NCBI GenBank assembly: GCA_015485355.1 | Contig: WFTQ01000103.1 | Location: 1-64,000, forward strand | DNA length: 64,000 nt | Source of the DNA: a bacterium | Lineage (GTDB): Bacteria; Calditrichota; Calditrichia; RBG-13-44-9; J042 | Direction of reading: 5' to 3' | Shown here: positions 35,641 to 44,878 of the stretch, in pieces | Numbering within the stretch: position 1 is the stretch's first letter | Layout: every line of letters starts with the position of its first letter | The notes under the pieces: generated by a model | Databases searched by the model: none | The model's input: the letters and a program-made list of their open reading frames with translations, nothing else | What the model was told of the DNA's origin: nothing | Translations under genes and position numbers: made by a program

Positions 35641-35713
35641 TGAGCCCGCCAGGATTCGAACCTGGGACCAACGGCTTAAAAGGCCGCTGCTCTACCAGCT
35701 GAGCTACGGGCCC
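35641..35713 (-). tRNA. tRNA-Lys (anticodon TTT)
   Basis: A 73-nt cloverleaf on the minus strand. It starts GGGCCCGTAGCTCAG, has the anticodon stem CGGCC/GGCCG-type around loop CTTTTAA with anticodon TTT, and the T-arm GGTTCGAATCC. The acceptor GGGCCCG pairs with CGGGCTC (one G-T). No CCA is encoded. A strong promoter lies upstream at 35746-35774. Confidence 0.97.
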
Positions 35714-35745
35714 GCATTTATAGATAAGGTTCAAAAAGCAGGGCC

Positions 35746-35774
35746 AATATAGACATTCCGCCCAGAGCAGTCAA
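35746..35774 (-). promoter_or_regulatory. Promoter of tRNA-Lys
   Basis: On the minus strand TTGACT (35774-35769), 17-bp spacer, TATATT (35751-35746), about 33 bp before the mature 5' end. It has the same layout as the tRNA-Asp and gltX promoters. Confidence 0.75.
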
Positions 35775-35851
35775 GAAAAAATTACAAACTCGATGGAAGA
35801 AAAACCGCCCCCTTTTTGACATTAACCTTTTTCGGAGGGGAATTGTTTCTA

Positions 35852-35880
35852 TTGCGTAAGTCCTTGAATTCCATTAAATT
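35852..35880 (+). promoter_or_regulatory. Possible promoter of the adenosine-specific kinase gene
   Basis: TTGCGT at 35852-35857, 17-bp spacer, TAAATT at 35875-35880, 31 bp before ATG 35912. Confidence 0.45.
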
Positions 35881-35911
35881 TGAGTTATACGACAACCGGG
35901 AGGAACGGGGT

Positions 35912-36394
35912 ATGGAGCTCAAAGTGGTCCGCATCGAGAAACCCGATGACATGAATTTTATTATGGGGCATAGCCATTTTATCAAGACGGTGGAGGATTT
36001 ATACGAGGCCGTGGTGCAAAGCGCACCCGGGATCAAATTTGGCATTTCTTTCTGTGAAGCCTCCGGAAAAACGCTGATCCGCTATACCGGCAATGATGAG
36101 GAGCTCATCGCCATCGCGAAACGCAATGCGGCCAATGTCGCGGCCGGGCACACGTTCTTCATTTTTTTGGGCAATGCCTTTCCTATCCATGTGCTCAACG
36201 CCGTGAAAATGGTTCCCGAAGTATGCCGCATTTATTGTGCCACCGCCAACCCCACGGAGGTCATCCTTGCTGAGACCGATATGGGGCGATCGGTGTTGGG
36301 AGTGGTCGACGGCGCGCCGAGTAAGGGATTCGAAACGGAGGCCGATATCGAAGAACGGAAGGCGTTTTTGAGAACCATCGGTTATAAGCAGTGA
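35912..36394 (+). CDS. Adenosine-specific kinase (DUF355 family)
   Basis: A 160-residue protein of the adenosine-specific kinase family (PAE2307-like), common in archaea and thermophilic bacteria. Members bind adenosine or AMP; one crystal structure underlies the name, and the reaction is poorly tested. The sequence is well conserved: [19 protein letters not shown], then [21 protein letters not shown] in parts, then [20 protein letters not shown] and [10 protein letters not shown] 35912 is chosen because GGGAGG precedes it and it gives the family length. An open frame extends further upstream but crosses the promoter. It is probably monocistronic. Confidence 0.9.
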   Translation: MELKVVRIEKPDDMNFIMGHSHFIKTVEDLYEAVVQSAPGIKFGISFCEASGKTLIRYTGNDEELIAIAKRNAANVAAGHTFFIFLGNAFPIHVLNAVKMVPEVCRIYCATANPTEVILAETDMGRSVLGVVDGAPSKGFETEADIEERKAFLRTIGYKQ

Positions 36395-36572
36395 TACCGG
36401 CATGATGTTTGTACCTTTATCCCTGCGGGACCGGTGAGAAAAACCGTTAACAAAGTAAATTTTAATGGTTTACACGGAACGAAGGAGCAGGGATGTTGGG
36501 TACCGGGCGCATCAAGGAGAAGCATATGAGCAGAAATTGCACACATGCCAATCGCTGGGAGATGAAAAAACG

Positions 36573-37853
36573 ATGTCTATGAAACGCCGGACGAGGCCAC
36601 AGGGGTGGAGGGCGGCACTGGTAGCGGGAATGTTGCTGCTGGGAGGCATTCCGACTTCCCTTTTTGCCCGGGAAATATCGCCTCTCGATTCCGCCAATGT
36701 GGTTCGGGATGCCGATCGCCTCATTCAAAATAAACAATTTGCCTCGGCTCATCAATTGCTGGAGAAAGCCATACAGGCCTTCGGTCTCCAACCGGTATTT
36801 GCCTGCCTGATGGTGGAAAATGCCCTGAAGAATCACTTTACCCACCGAAACTTTCAGGTCTTTTATTTGCGCGATTATCCCAGTCAGTGGAACGGCGGCC
36901 GAAACGATTCCTTGAGGAATTTTGAGGTGGTTTCCTTGCGCTATCCCGACCGATGGCTGAAAAAGATTATCGAACGGCATCCCGACTATGGACCGGCCTA
37001 TAAGTTGCTGGGGGATTATTATGACATGCAACTTTCCTATCAGGCCGAATCCGACATGTTGAAGAAGCAGTCCATTCAGGAGATCGAAAACCGTATCTTT
37101 GCCAATTATCAGAAGGTCGTAAAACTGGGCCTCAAAGACGCTTATGTGTTTCGATGGTTAGGGGATTACTATTTCAAACAGGAACATTTTAATAAGGCCA
37201 AGGACTTTTACCTGCGCAACGTGGAAAACCATTTCCAGGATCCCATCTCCTATTTCCGGTTGGCGCAAATTTATTTTCAGGAAAAACAATACAGCCAGGG
37301 CTTTAAATTTGCCAATCTGGCCCTCCAGAAATTTTCCGAAGATGAAATCTATATGCGTTACGAATCTTTGCGCTTGGCGGCTCTCTCCCTGTTGAACCTG
37401 GGGGAAGAGGAACGCTTCTTGGATTATGAGTTTGAAGCCATTCATCTGTTGCCCGACCAGCAGGATGCCTACCTGGACGTGATGGAGTACTATGATCGCC
37501 GGGAAGATGTGGCTACCATTGAGAAGCTGGTCCGGGAAATGCTGAAGAATAATCCCTATGATCGTAAAGGGTTCGAATATCTGGAAAAATTTGTGGTCAA
37601 ATACAACAATTTTTTGTTTAGCGAAAAACTGTTTGAAGAGTTGATTGTACAATTCGAAAGCTCCGACGAGGCCATGGGGAACATATACCTGTATCGGGGC
37701 AATATTCTGTTTCGCCAGGGATTGGCCGACGAGGCGCGCAAGCTCTGGGAAATCAGTCGCAGCTATTTTAAAAAATGCCTGCCGGAAAACCATCCCATCT
37801 TTAAACAGATTGGGAATGTGACTCAGCGTTCGTTTTTACAACATTCCCGTTAA
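36573..37853 (+). CDS. Exported TPR-repeat protein
   Basis: A 426-residue protein with a signal peptide (about 1-32; a basic MSMKRRTRPQGWRAA then ALVAGMLLLGGIPTSLFA). It is all-helical with TPR-like units: NKQFASAHQLLEKAI, YKLLGDYYDMQLSYQAE, LGDYYFKQEHFNKAKDFYLR, and the later GNILFRQGLADEARKLWEI. The middle (FLDYEFEAIHLLPDQQDAYL) continues the solenoid. I choose ATG 36573 because the signal peptide begins there; ATG 36579 is also possible. Probably periplasmic; partners unknown. Confidence 0.75.
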   Translation: MSMKRRTRPQGWRAALVAGMLLLGGIPTSLFAREISPLDSANVVRDADRLIQNKQFASAHQLLEKAIQAFGLQPVFACLMVENALKNHFTHRNFQVFYLRDYPSQWNGGRNDSLRNFEVVSLRYPDRWLKKIIERHPDYGPAYKLLGDYYDMQLSYQAESDMLKKQSIQEIENRIFANYQKVVKLGLKDAYVFRWLGDYYFKQEHFNKAKDFYLRNVENHFQDPISYFRLAQIYFQEKQYSQGFKFANLALQKFSEDEIYMRYESLRLAALSLLNLGEEERFLDYEFEAIHLLPDQQDAYLDVMEYYDRREDVATIEKLVREMLKNNPYDRKGFEYLEKFVVKYNNFLFSEKLFEELIVQFESSDEAMGNIYLYRGNILFRQGLADEARKLWEISRSYFKKCLPENHPIFKQIGNVTQRSFLQHSR

Positions 37854-37972
37854 TTCCGCCCAGATGGAGGAATGCGAATCCTGCGGGGTCGGGAAAAGCG
37901 ACCGGGTCGCCCCTGTCGGAGGCAAACGATCGATTTATCACCCTGGGGCATTGAAACACCGACAACGGAAGG

Positions 37973-38869
37973 TCAGGAGTTGATGCGGGCATTACTGGGG
38001 GTAGAACGGTATTGCAAGGTCGACAGGCTCTGGTAAATGACCCGTCGCATCAGGTCCTCGAAGCGAGGGCTGTCCAAAAATAACAGGAAAGCCTTCTGAA
38101 TCCATTTAAAACTTTTCCCGCGGCGCAATTGCCGGTCCAGCACCCGAATGAAATTCCGCTTCAGATCGTTAACGAAGTAGTTCATGATACGGGCCATGCG
38201 ATCCTGCCTTTCCAAAAAAATGGTGGAAACCCGTTCCTGAATGCTTGCTCGAAGTTCCATGATAAAGTATTCATGAATAAATTGAATGGCTTCGGAAAGG
38301 GTGTAGAATTTCTTCATCTGCACCAGAAAGCACTCTTCAAAACTTTTTTGTAAATCCCCGATGCAGTGAATGGAAACGTGGCTGTCGGAGTTCATTGGAG
38401 CACTGAATTGACGCCGAAAATACTTTTTATAATTGTCGGAAAGTTCTTTGTAATATTCTTGAATCTCTCCGTTGAGTTTCCGATGAATGGTTTGGAGCAG
38501 GGTCGATTTGAACGGCAGGCGGCGCGTCTGTTCGAAGCGCATCAATCCGCCGGCCTGATATTTCACATTCAAGGAACAACTTAACAAAATTGTCAGACTG
38601 TTGAATTCGCGCTCCAGAAAAGGGGTTAAAGAGAGGGTTGGATCCGTCTGCAACGCCTCGTACACGGCTCCCAGTTCTTTCTGAACAAAGGAGCGGAATG
38701 TTCCTTTGATGTCGTCGAAGATGTTCTCTGTAAGCAGTTGCAAGAAGTAGTTGGTATCGAAGTATTTAACCAGCAGGTGAATCTCTTCGACAACCCGCCG
38801 GTAGTAGCCGTACTGTTTTAATAACTGCACCCCATTGGCATATTTTGTTTCCAGCGTTGTTAGATCCAT
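37973..38869 (-). CDS. Hypothetical helical protein, 298 aa
   Basis: A 298-residue soluble protein that I do not recognise. It is almost entirely alpha-helical with many aromatic and basic residues (KQYGYYRRVVEEIHLLVKYF near the start; MNYFVNDLKRNFIRVLDRQL near 225-250). There is no signal peptide, membrane segment or catalytic motif. Codon composition resembles its neighbours and the frame is long, so it is a real gene. It may be lineage-specific. No clear operon: the adjacent genes lie on the other strand. Confidence 0.65.
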   Translation of the reverse strand: MDLTTLETKYANGVQLLKQYGYYRRVVEEIHLLVKYFDTNYFLQLLTENIFDDIKGTFRSFVQKELGAVYEALQTDPTLSLTPFLEREFNSLTILLSCSLNVKYQAGGLMRFEQTRRLPFKSTLLQTIHRKLNGEIQEYYKELSDNYKKYFRRQFSAPMNSDSHVSIHCIGDLQKSFEECFLVQMKKFYTLSEAIQFIHEYFIMELRASIQERVSTIFLERQDRMARIMNYFVNDLKRNFIRVLDRQLRRGKSFKWIQKAFLLFLDSPRFEDLMRRVIYQSLSTLQYRSTPSNARINS

Positions 38870-39012
38870 CCTGGACGGGTCCGCTCTCTTTTTCTTATGG
38901 GGCTATTATCGCCCGGTATGTTCGATTAAATGAATAAAAAATAGATTATTAAAATCGCTTTTTTGGATCCCTCGCCTTGTGACGATCTCCGCAACCTTCC
39001 CGCATTATTCGC

Positions 39013-39041
39013 TTGCGCTTTGCCCGGAATGGGTGTATTAA
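39013..39041 (+). promoter_or_regulatory. Possible promoter of the pterin dehydratase gene
   Basis: TTGCGC at 39013-39018, 17-bp spacer, TATTAA at 39036-39041, about 80 bp before the start codon at 39124. Confidence 0.45.
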
Positions 39042-39123
39042 TTAAATAGCTGTTTCCAGGGATGGCAAACACTAATTTGGGCCGGGAGGTCATTTTTTAT
39101 TTGTCTACCCTGCGGAGGTCGAA

Positions 39124-39402
39124 ATGAAGAGATTATCGCATCAGGATATACAGGCGCGCCTGTCGGAGGCGCCCGGTTGGCGTTACGATGGTTCGGTGCT
39201 TTCCCGCCAATGGCGGTTTGCCGATTTTCGGGAGGCCGTGGCGTTTGTGAATCGGGTGGCCGGACTGGCCGAAGCCCTGGATCATCATCCGGACATCTTA
39301 ATCCGCTATCATACGGTGCAATTGACCCTGACGACCCATTCGGTGGGTGGTGTCACTGAAAAAGACCTGCAGCTGGCCGCGCGGATTAATCGATTAGAAT
39401 AG
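39124..39402 (+). CDS. phhB: 4a-hydroxytetrahydrobiopterin dehydratase (PCD/DCoH)
   Basis: A 92-residue pterin-4a-carbinolamine dehydratase, which recycles the oxidised pterin cofactor of aromatic amino acid hydroxylases. The active-site histidines are in ALDHHPDI (about 57-64), preceded by FVNRVAGLAEA and followed by VQLTLTTHSVGGVTEKDLQL, the usual family end. Length is typical. No aromatic hydroxylase is visible nearby, so its role may be in other pterin chemistry. Its last 17 nt overlap, tail to tail, the end of the agmatinase gene. Confidence 0.93.
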   Translation: MKRLSHQDIQARLSEAPGWRYDGSVLSRQWRFADFREAVAFVNRVAGLAEALDHHPDILIRYHTVQLTLTTHSVGGVTEKDLQLAARINRLE

Positions 39403-40255
39403 CGATGAGCAGTTCCCGCAAAACTTTGGCCGCTGTGATGGCGGAGTTGCCGGTGGGGTCCAGTTTTGGGGAAAGTTCCACCAGATCACAGCCAACAATG
39501 TTCAGGTGCTTGATGGCTTTGAGCAGCTCGATGTACTCGTCGAAGAAGATGCCCCCGGCCTCCGGGGTGCCGGTGCCCGGAACCAACGAGGGGTCGAATA
39601 CGTCCACATCCAGAGAAAGATAGACGGGACGATTTTCCAGCAAATGAATATGGTTCTGAAACTCCCGGGTGTTAAACAGGAACAAGCGGGTGTGCCGGTG
39701 GGCGAACTGGAACTCTTCTTTGCTGCCGCTGCGGATACCCACCTGGAGCAGGCGTTCGCTTTCTTGCAGAATATCCAGTATCCGCCGCATGACGGTTCCA
39801 TGGGACAATCGGTCTCCAAACAGTTGGTCCATTAAATCCAGATGGGCATCCAGTTGCAGCACGTGCAGTTCGGGGTGAAACCGATGGATCGCCCGGACGG
39901 CCGGCAGGGTGACCAGGTGTTCGCCCCCGATGAGACAGGGTATCTTCCCGGCCCCGCAAATCTCTTCCACAGCCGCCTCGATTCGATGAAGAGCCTCCGT
40001 CTTATCCCCGAAGGGCAGTTCCAGATCTCCGGCGTCGTGAACGGGGAATTCGGTCAGATCCCGCTGGAAATAGGGACTGTAATTTTCCTGGGAAAGCAAG
40101 GTCTCCGCCCGAATGGCTTGGGGAGCAAATCGGGAGCCCGGTCGATAACTGGAAGTGCCGTCGTAACCGGCCCCCAGCAACACCAATCGGGCTTCCCCGT
40201 AGGTGCACACACAACCCTCAAACGGTATGCGGGGCACCAGCCATTTACTCTTCAT
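39386..40255 (-). CDS. speB: Agmatinase/ureohydrolase
   Basis: A 289-residue binuclear-manganese ureohydrolase that removes urea from agmatine or from N1-aminopropylagmatine. Metal-site motifs are GGEHLVTLPAVRA, LDAHLDLMD (DAHxD), and SLDVDVFDP, plus VELSPKLDPTG. The start is taken at ATG 40255 (MKSKWLVPRIPFEG); a longer frame exists, but the shorter one overlaps the speE stop by only 11 nt, which fits an operon. With speE directly upstream, the pair makes polyamines. In thermophiles the order may be aminopropylation of agmatine first and urea release second. Substrate specificity cannot be read from the sequence alone. Confidence 0.9.
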   Translation of the reverse strand: MKSKWLVPRIPFEGCVCTYGEARLVLLGAGYDGTSSYRPGSRFAPQAIRAETLLSQENYSPYFQRDLTEFPVHDAGDLELPFGDKTEALHRIEAAVEEICGAGKIPCLIGGEHLVTLPAVRAIHRFHPELHVLQLDAHLDLMDQLFGDRLSHGTVMRRILDILQESERLLQVGIRSGSKEEFQFAHRHTRLFLFNTREFQNHIHLLENRPVYLSLDVDVFDPSLVPGTGTPEAGGIFFDEYIELLKAIKHLNIVGCDLVELSPKLDPTGNSAITAAKVLRELLIAILID

Positions 40256-41090
40256 CGACCAGCTCCCGGAAAAAGGTCGGCAGGGCAAACGCTCCACGAT
40301 GAACATCGCGATTATAATATCGGAAGGCCAAACCCGATGCTTGATAGCGCTCCGCCTGGAAATCCTTGATCGGATGGTATTTTTTGCTGCCCATACCGAA
40401 TGCCCAGTGCCCCGAGGGGTATGTGGGAATATGGGCCTGGTAGAAGAATACCCTGGGAAAAATGGCCTTTAATTTTTTGGCAATGCCGCGGACCAATTCC
40501 GGTGCCCAGGGAGGAAATTCACTCTGCGCTACCAGCAACCCATCCTCGTTCAGAATATTAAAACAGTTGCGATAAAATTCCCGGGTAAACAGCCCCTCGC
40601 CCACACTGACCGGATCGGTGGAGTCGATCAGTATCACATCATAGGTTTCGCGAGTATGGCGAACGTATTCAACCCCATCTTGAAAATAACAGTTGACGTT
40701 TTCGGATAACAATTTGCTGGCCAAAGAGGGTACATATTGCAGACAGGCCTGGCTGACCATTTCATCGATTTCCACCAGATCGACCTGTTTCACAACCGGA
40801 TGTCGTACACACTCCCGGACGGTTCCCCCATCGCCGCCGCCGATGACCAACACTTTCTCTGGACGGGGATGAGTATACAGAGGTACATGGGCGATCATTT
40901 CGTGGTACACATATTCATCCCGTTCGGTAAACATTACCAGATTGTCGATCAACAACACTCGCCCCAGGTGAGTGGTTTCCACAATCTCAATTTTCTGATA
41001 GGGACTGCGGTCGGAAAACAGAATCTGAGTCACTTCGAAACTGAACGCACCGTTGATTTCGGGATATTCCTCAGTAAACCGAATGGCCAT
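40245..41090 (-). CDS. speE: Spermidine synthase/aminopropyltransferase
   Basis: A 281-residue enzyme that transfers an aminopropyl group from decarboxylated S-adenosylmethionine to putrescine or, in some thermophiles, agmatine. The SAM-binding motif is VLVIGGGDGGTVRE (about 80-93). Catalytic and substrate segments are YHEMIAHVPLYTHP, VEYVRHTRETYDVILIDSTDPV in parts, and GHWAFGMGSKKYHP near the end. It is the first gene of the speE-speB unit, and a promoter-like TATAAT lies at 41191-41186 on the minus strand. No ornithine decarboxylase, arginine decarboxylase or SAM decarboxylase is seen in the window. Confidence 0.92.
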   Translation of the reverse strand: MAIRFTEEYPEINGAFSFEVTQILFSDRSPYQKIEIVETTHLGRVLLIDNLVMFTERDEYVYHEMIAHVPLYTHPRPEKVLVIGGGDGGTVRECVRHPVVKQVDLVEIDEMVSQACLQYVPSLASKLLSENVNCYFQDGVEYVRHTRETYDVILIDSTDPVSVGEGLFTREFYRNCFNILNEDGLLVAQSEFPPWAPELVRGIAKKLKAIFPRVFFYQAHIPTYPSGHWAFGMGSKKYHPIKDFQAERYQASGLAFRYYNRDVHRGAFALPTFFRELVDEE

Positions 41091-41247
41091 CTGGCACCTC
41101 CTTGCTCTTTGTAACCCCTCACCCCCTGTATCGCCGAATCCGACTCCCCCTGACGTCGCTCCCGATCGGGAATTTGGTGCGGCTAATTATAAGAAAAATT
41201 TTTTTTCCGCAAAAGTGTTTGGTGACAAAATCGTCGCTGCGTCGGGG

Positions 41248-42366
41248 TCAGGTCGACAGGCTGTGCAGGTAATTCAAAAACGAGATCAAGTCTCCCCGGG
41301 TAATGATGCCCACCAGTTTACCCTCGTGAAGCACCGGAAGTTGATTGACCCCGTCTTTATCCATGGCCTGAAGGGTGCTCCACATATCGGTATCCGGAGT
41401 TACCCAGCGCATCCGCGAAAACGGCAGCATCACCTGGGCCACCTGAACGATGGGCCATTTTTCGGGGGAAACGGATTTCAGGTGGTGCAGGGTCAACATG
41501 CCGGCAATGTCGCCGTCGTCTACCACGATGACCGCCCGGCGCCCCATCCCCAGTACATGCCGGTCCACAATCTCCTGCAATGAGCTGTCCGCGGGCACGA
41601 TCGCAAAGTTGGGGTTCATGGCCTCTTGTACCTTGTGTCGGATCAACAACGTCCGGACTTCTTGCTGGTGAATTTGTGAAGAGGCCGCACTTTCCAAAAA
41701 CAGTCCGATGAATATCGTCCACAGTCCGTCCATGATCCGTCCCGCAATAATTTGCAAGGCGCCCAGAAAAATAAAGGCAAAAGCAAAAAATCGTCCCACG
41801 TTGGCGGCAACGATAGTGGCCTTTCGTAGATCGCCGGTTATTCCCCAGAGAAGGGAACGGAAAATGCGTCCCCCGTCCAGGGGAAATCCGGGAATGAGAT
41901 TAAAACCCGCCAGAACCAGGTTGATAAATGCCAAATATTTAAAAAAAGCAAACAGGGCTTCCATCCCTTCCGCCAAAGGCGTTACGAAATAGAAAGCGGC
42001 CGCCAGGAAAAAGCTGACAATGGGCCCCGCCAGAGCAATCCAAAATTCCGCCCGGGCACTGGGTGGCTCTCCCGCAATCTGAGCGATGCCGCCGAATACA
42101 AACAGGGTGATCCGCCGTACCGGTAAACGAAATCGCCGCGCCACCAGAGAATGGCCCAGCTCGTGCAATATGACGCTCACAAACAAAAAGAAGGAGGTAA
42201 CCATGCCCATAAGCCAGTATTGCCACTGAGGCCAATCTTGGAATTCCCCGGGATAATAATTAATGGCCAACATCCAGGACAAAAGGGCAAAAATGAGAAA
42301 CCAGGAGGAATCCACGTTTAATGGTATTCCAAAGATGCGTCCCAGAACGATGGTGTTTTTGTTCAT
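41248..42366 (-). CDS. Site-2 protease-family metalloprotease with CBS pair
   Basis: A 372-residue membrane metalloprotease of the M50B/S2P family with about six transmembrane segments. The zinc-binding HExxH is in VILHELGHSLVARRF (about H66), and the third ligand motif is GFPLDGGRIFRS (about 160-171). Two CBS domains follow (about 240-368; MNPNFAIVPADSSLQEIVDRH and MLPFSRMRWVTPDTDMWSTL), which often bind adenine nucleotides and regulate activity. Such proteases cut membrane-anchored regulators. Its substrate might be an anti-sigma factor, such as the one at 30532, but no link is shown. Confidence 0.92.
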   Translation of the reverse strand: MNKNTIVLGRIFGIPLNVDSSWFLIFALLSWMLAINYYPGEFQDWPQWQYWLMGMVTSFFLFVSVILHELGHSLVARRFRLPVRRITLFVFGGIAQIAGEPPSARAEFWIALAGPIVSFFLAAAFYFVTPLAEGMEALFAFFKYLAFINLVLAGFNLIPGFPLDGGRIFRSLLWGITGDLRKATIVAANVGRFFAFAFIFLGALQIIAGRIMDGLWTIFIGLFLESAASSQIHQQEVRTLLIRHKVQEAMNPNFAIVPADSSLQEIVDRHVLGMGRRAVIVVDDGDIAGMLTLHHLKSVSPEKWPIVQVAQVMLPFSRMRWVTPDTDMWSTLQAMDKDGVNQLPVLHEGKLVGIITRGDLISFLNYLHSLST

Positions 42367-42829
42367 AAAACCGCCTGTTTTTGATTATTCGATTTTAAGA
42401 GATTTTTCAGGAAAAGACAAATGCATGAAGGCGAAAAAAACCATCTTTATGAAGGGAGGGAACCCAATCAGCCGCGGCTTTTGGGTTTTCCCCCTTCCAG
42501 CTCTCCGGATTTCCCCGGATTGGCTGAAAGAAGTCCCATCGGCGGATACCTCCGATAGGGTTTCCGGGAAACAGGGAAGCGAGCCCGACGGGATAAATTA
42601 CCGTTTGATTCCCCGGCTTCTGTCAATAAATTTGGGCCATAGATGGTCCAGGGAGCGGTTACCGGTGTGTGAGGCGGAAAACATGCCGATCCCACAGAGG
42701 GGCGGTGTGATCCTCATCTGCCTTTCGGGGGGAGAGATGCCGACGCTTTGGGGAGAAGCCAGGGCGCGGAGGGATTCGGCGGACCAGGGGGAGCGGTGCA
42801 CCAGAAAACCAGCGAGCGCTTGAAACAAT
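42367..42829. other. Intergenic region before the Rossmann-sigma-54 regulator
   Basis: No convincing gene. AACCCAA at 42461-42467 pairs with TTGGGTT at 42481-42487 around a loop that itself holds AGCCGCGGCT; it looks like a terminator or a structured leader. Confidence 0.4.
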
Positions 42830-44260
42830 ATGCAGGCGAATATCCAACCACCGTTGCGAATCGTAATCATCGGGGCCGGTCGTGCCGGGAGCATGCTGCT
42901 GCGGTTGTTGCAGGGCGATCCCTCAGTCGAAGTGGTTGGTGTGGCCGAGGTCAACCCGGATGCCCCCGGTGTGGCCCTGGCCCGGGAGTACCGGGTTCCG
43001 GTCAGTCGCAACTACCGGTCCTTCCTCGACGGCGCTGAGGTGGATATCCTCATCAACGTCACCGGAAACGCCGCTTTGCAAGAGGCCCTCTTGCGGGAAA
43101 AGCCGCCGGGTGTGGAGGTCATTGGCGGGATGAGCGCCCGATTGATATGGATGTTACTGGATGAGTATCGACAGAAGCAGATTCTGCAGGATACCTATGA
43201 CCTGATGCGGCGAGAGCTGGACCGACTTTCTGAGGGGGAATTCCTGATCGGTAAAACCCGTAAGATGCAGGAGATCATGCAACGGATCCAGCGGGTGGCG
43301 CCCACCCCCACAACCGTGCTCATCCGCGGGGAGAGTGGCACGGGCAAGGAACTGGTTGCCCGCCTGATTCATCAGAATAGTCCCTGGCGTAATAAACCGA
43401 TGATCACGGTGAATTGTACGGCCTTCAGTGCTTCGTTAATTGAAAGTGAACTCTTTGGATACAAGAAGGGGGCTTTTACCGGAGCCACCCAGGACAAGGT
43501 GGGCCTGCTGGAACTGGCCCACGAGAGTACTATTTTTCTGGACGAAGTGGGAGATATGCCCCTGGAGATGCAGGCTAAAGTATTGCGCTTTTTACAATCG
43601 GGCGAAATTCGGGCTATTGGGGATACGGTTACCAAACGGGTGAAAGTGCGGGTCATTGCCGCCACCAACCGCCGATTGGAGGATGATATTCAAGCGGGAA
43701 AATTCCGGATGGATTTGTTTTACCGGTTGAATGCTTTTACCATCTACATGCCTCCCTTGAGAGAGCGAAGAGACGATATTCCTTTGTTTGCCTATCATTT
43801 TTTGAAGATTGCCCAGGCCAAAGTCAATAAACATGTGCATAAGATCTCGCCTGCCGCCATGGCGGCACTGGTACAATACACCTGGCCTGGCAATTTACGC
43901 GAATTGGAAAACGTTATTGAGCATGCGGTGGTGTTGACGAATACCGACGAGATCGATCTGCCCCATTTGCCTTTGATACTTCAGCCGGACGATTTTAAGG
44001 CCCTGCTGCCCAATGAACCATTGGAAGGCGGATTAATGCGCATGAAGGCGGCGGTGGTGGATCGATTCGAATACGAAGCCGTCTGTCGGTATCTGGCGGA
44101 AAACAATGGCAACGTTTCTCGGGCGGCCCGTGCCGCCGGCGTACCCCGCAGAACGTTCCAGCGTCTGATGGCTAAACATCAAATCAAAGCCCATGCCTTT
44201 AAAGACAAACCGTTCGCTTCGTCGGATGACCATTTCGCCCCTTCCTCCCCGGACGATTGA
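42830..44260 (+). CDS. Sigma-54 activator with N-terminal NAD(P)-binding Rossmann domain
   Basis: A 476-residue enhancer-binding protein with an unusual sensor. Residues about 9-115 form a Rossmann domain: IVIIGAGRAGSMLLRLL with GxGxxG, VVGVAEVNPDAPG, and ILINVTGNAALQEAL, like dihydrodipicolinate reductase or other NAD(P)-dependent enzymes. The AAA+ domain has Walker A GESGTGKE (157-164), the sigma-54 loop GAFTGA (204-209), Walker B TIFLDEVGD, and WPGNLRELENVIEHA. A Fis-type helix-turn-helix ends it (NNGNVSRAARAAGVPRRTFQ, about 424-443). There is no receiver domain. The Rossmann part probably senses NAD(H), NADP(H) or a linked metabolite. Next downstream are a sigma-54-like promoter and the glyoxylate-shunt genes. 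Confidence 0.9.
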   Translation: MQANIQPPLRIVIIGAGRAGSMLLRLLQGDPSVEVVGVAEVNPDAPGVALAREYRVPVSRNYRSFLDGAEVDILINVTGNAALQEALLREKPPGVEVIGGMSARLIWMLLDEYRQKQILQDTYDLMRRELDRLSEGEFLIGKTRKMQEIMQRIQRVAPTPTTVLIRGESGTGKELVARLIHQNSPWRNKPMITVNCTAFSASLIESELFGYKKGAFTGATQDKVGLLELAHESTIFLDEVGDMPLEMQAKVLRFLQSGEIRAIGDTVTKRVKVRVIAATNRRLEDDIQAGKFRMDLFYRLNAFTIYMPPLRERRDDIPLFAYHFLKIAQAKVNKHVHKISPAAMAALVQYTWPGNLRELENVIEHAVVLTNTDEIDLPHLPLILQPDDFKALLPNEPLEGGLMRMKAAVVDRFEYEAVCRYLAENNGNVSRAARAAGVPRRTFQRLMAKHQIKAHAFKDKPFASSDDHFAPSSPDD

Positions 44261-44878
44261 TCAGCCATCAGGCCGGCTTCGGCCTTACCCGCACCGCCCG
44301 TCCAGCCAAAAACGATAGCGCCGATCCACGAAAGGCCGCCATTGCCCGAGCACAATTCGACAACCGGGGGGACGGCCCCGGAAAAGTAAGCCTCGATGCA
44401 TAACCCCGGGGATAAAATGGCCCCTCGCTGTGGATTCGGGCGACAGCGCCGCGGAAAGAGCCGGCGTTTAAGCCGACAACCGTTGACCCGTTGCAGAAAG
44501 GTTGCCGCCGGTGGAGGCGGCATGAAATCGGGTGGTGGCTTTCGGGGGATACAGACAGAGTGTGACGAGAATGTCGCATCTTGAGTGTGTCGGGGGTGAC
44601 GCATGGTTTAAAGCCCCGCTTTCAACCCTATCGGCTTGATGGACGTTCGAAGCAGCGAAAAAAAGGTTTTCATTTCGGCGGCGAGATTGAGGAGCTGGTG
44701 TTTAAAGTGCGTCATTGGTGTCGCGTTTTCGGGTGTTCTCCCTGCGGAAGAGCCCTGGAGAAAGGGTAGTTAATTTATTGATATTCCGATAGTTACATTA
44801 TTTTTCGCCGCGGCCCCGGTTGCCCTGGCACGGTCTTGGTATCCCCTTACGAAAAGAACGGAAAAGCGAGAGGTGGTC
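44261..44878. other. Intergenic control region upstream of aceBA
   Basis: No convincing gene in 618 bp; a 62-codon frame at 44581-44769 has no domain character. The region holds a sigma-54-like promoter at 44825-44841. An imperfect dyad within TGTGACGAGAATGTCGCA (44561-44578) lies about 260 bp upstream of it and could be an activator site (speculative). Confidence 0.5.
44825..44841 (+). promoter_or_regulatory. Candidate sigma-54 promoter of aceBA
   Basis: CTGGCACG at 44825-44832 matches the -24 element (YTGGCACG) perfectly. The -12 element, TGGTA at 44837-44841, matches TTGCW at three of five positions and keeps the invariant G exactly 12 nt after the first G of the -24 GG. The predicted start of transcription is near 44852, about 27 nt before the aceB ATG. 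The adjacent upstream gene is a sigma-54 activator. Confidence 0.6.

Noticed and set aside
44581-44769. 62-codon frame upstream of aceB
   Set aside because: No ribosome-binding site or domain; it sits in the aceBA control region.
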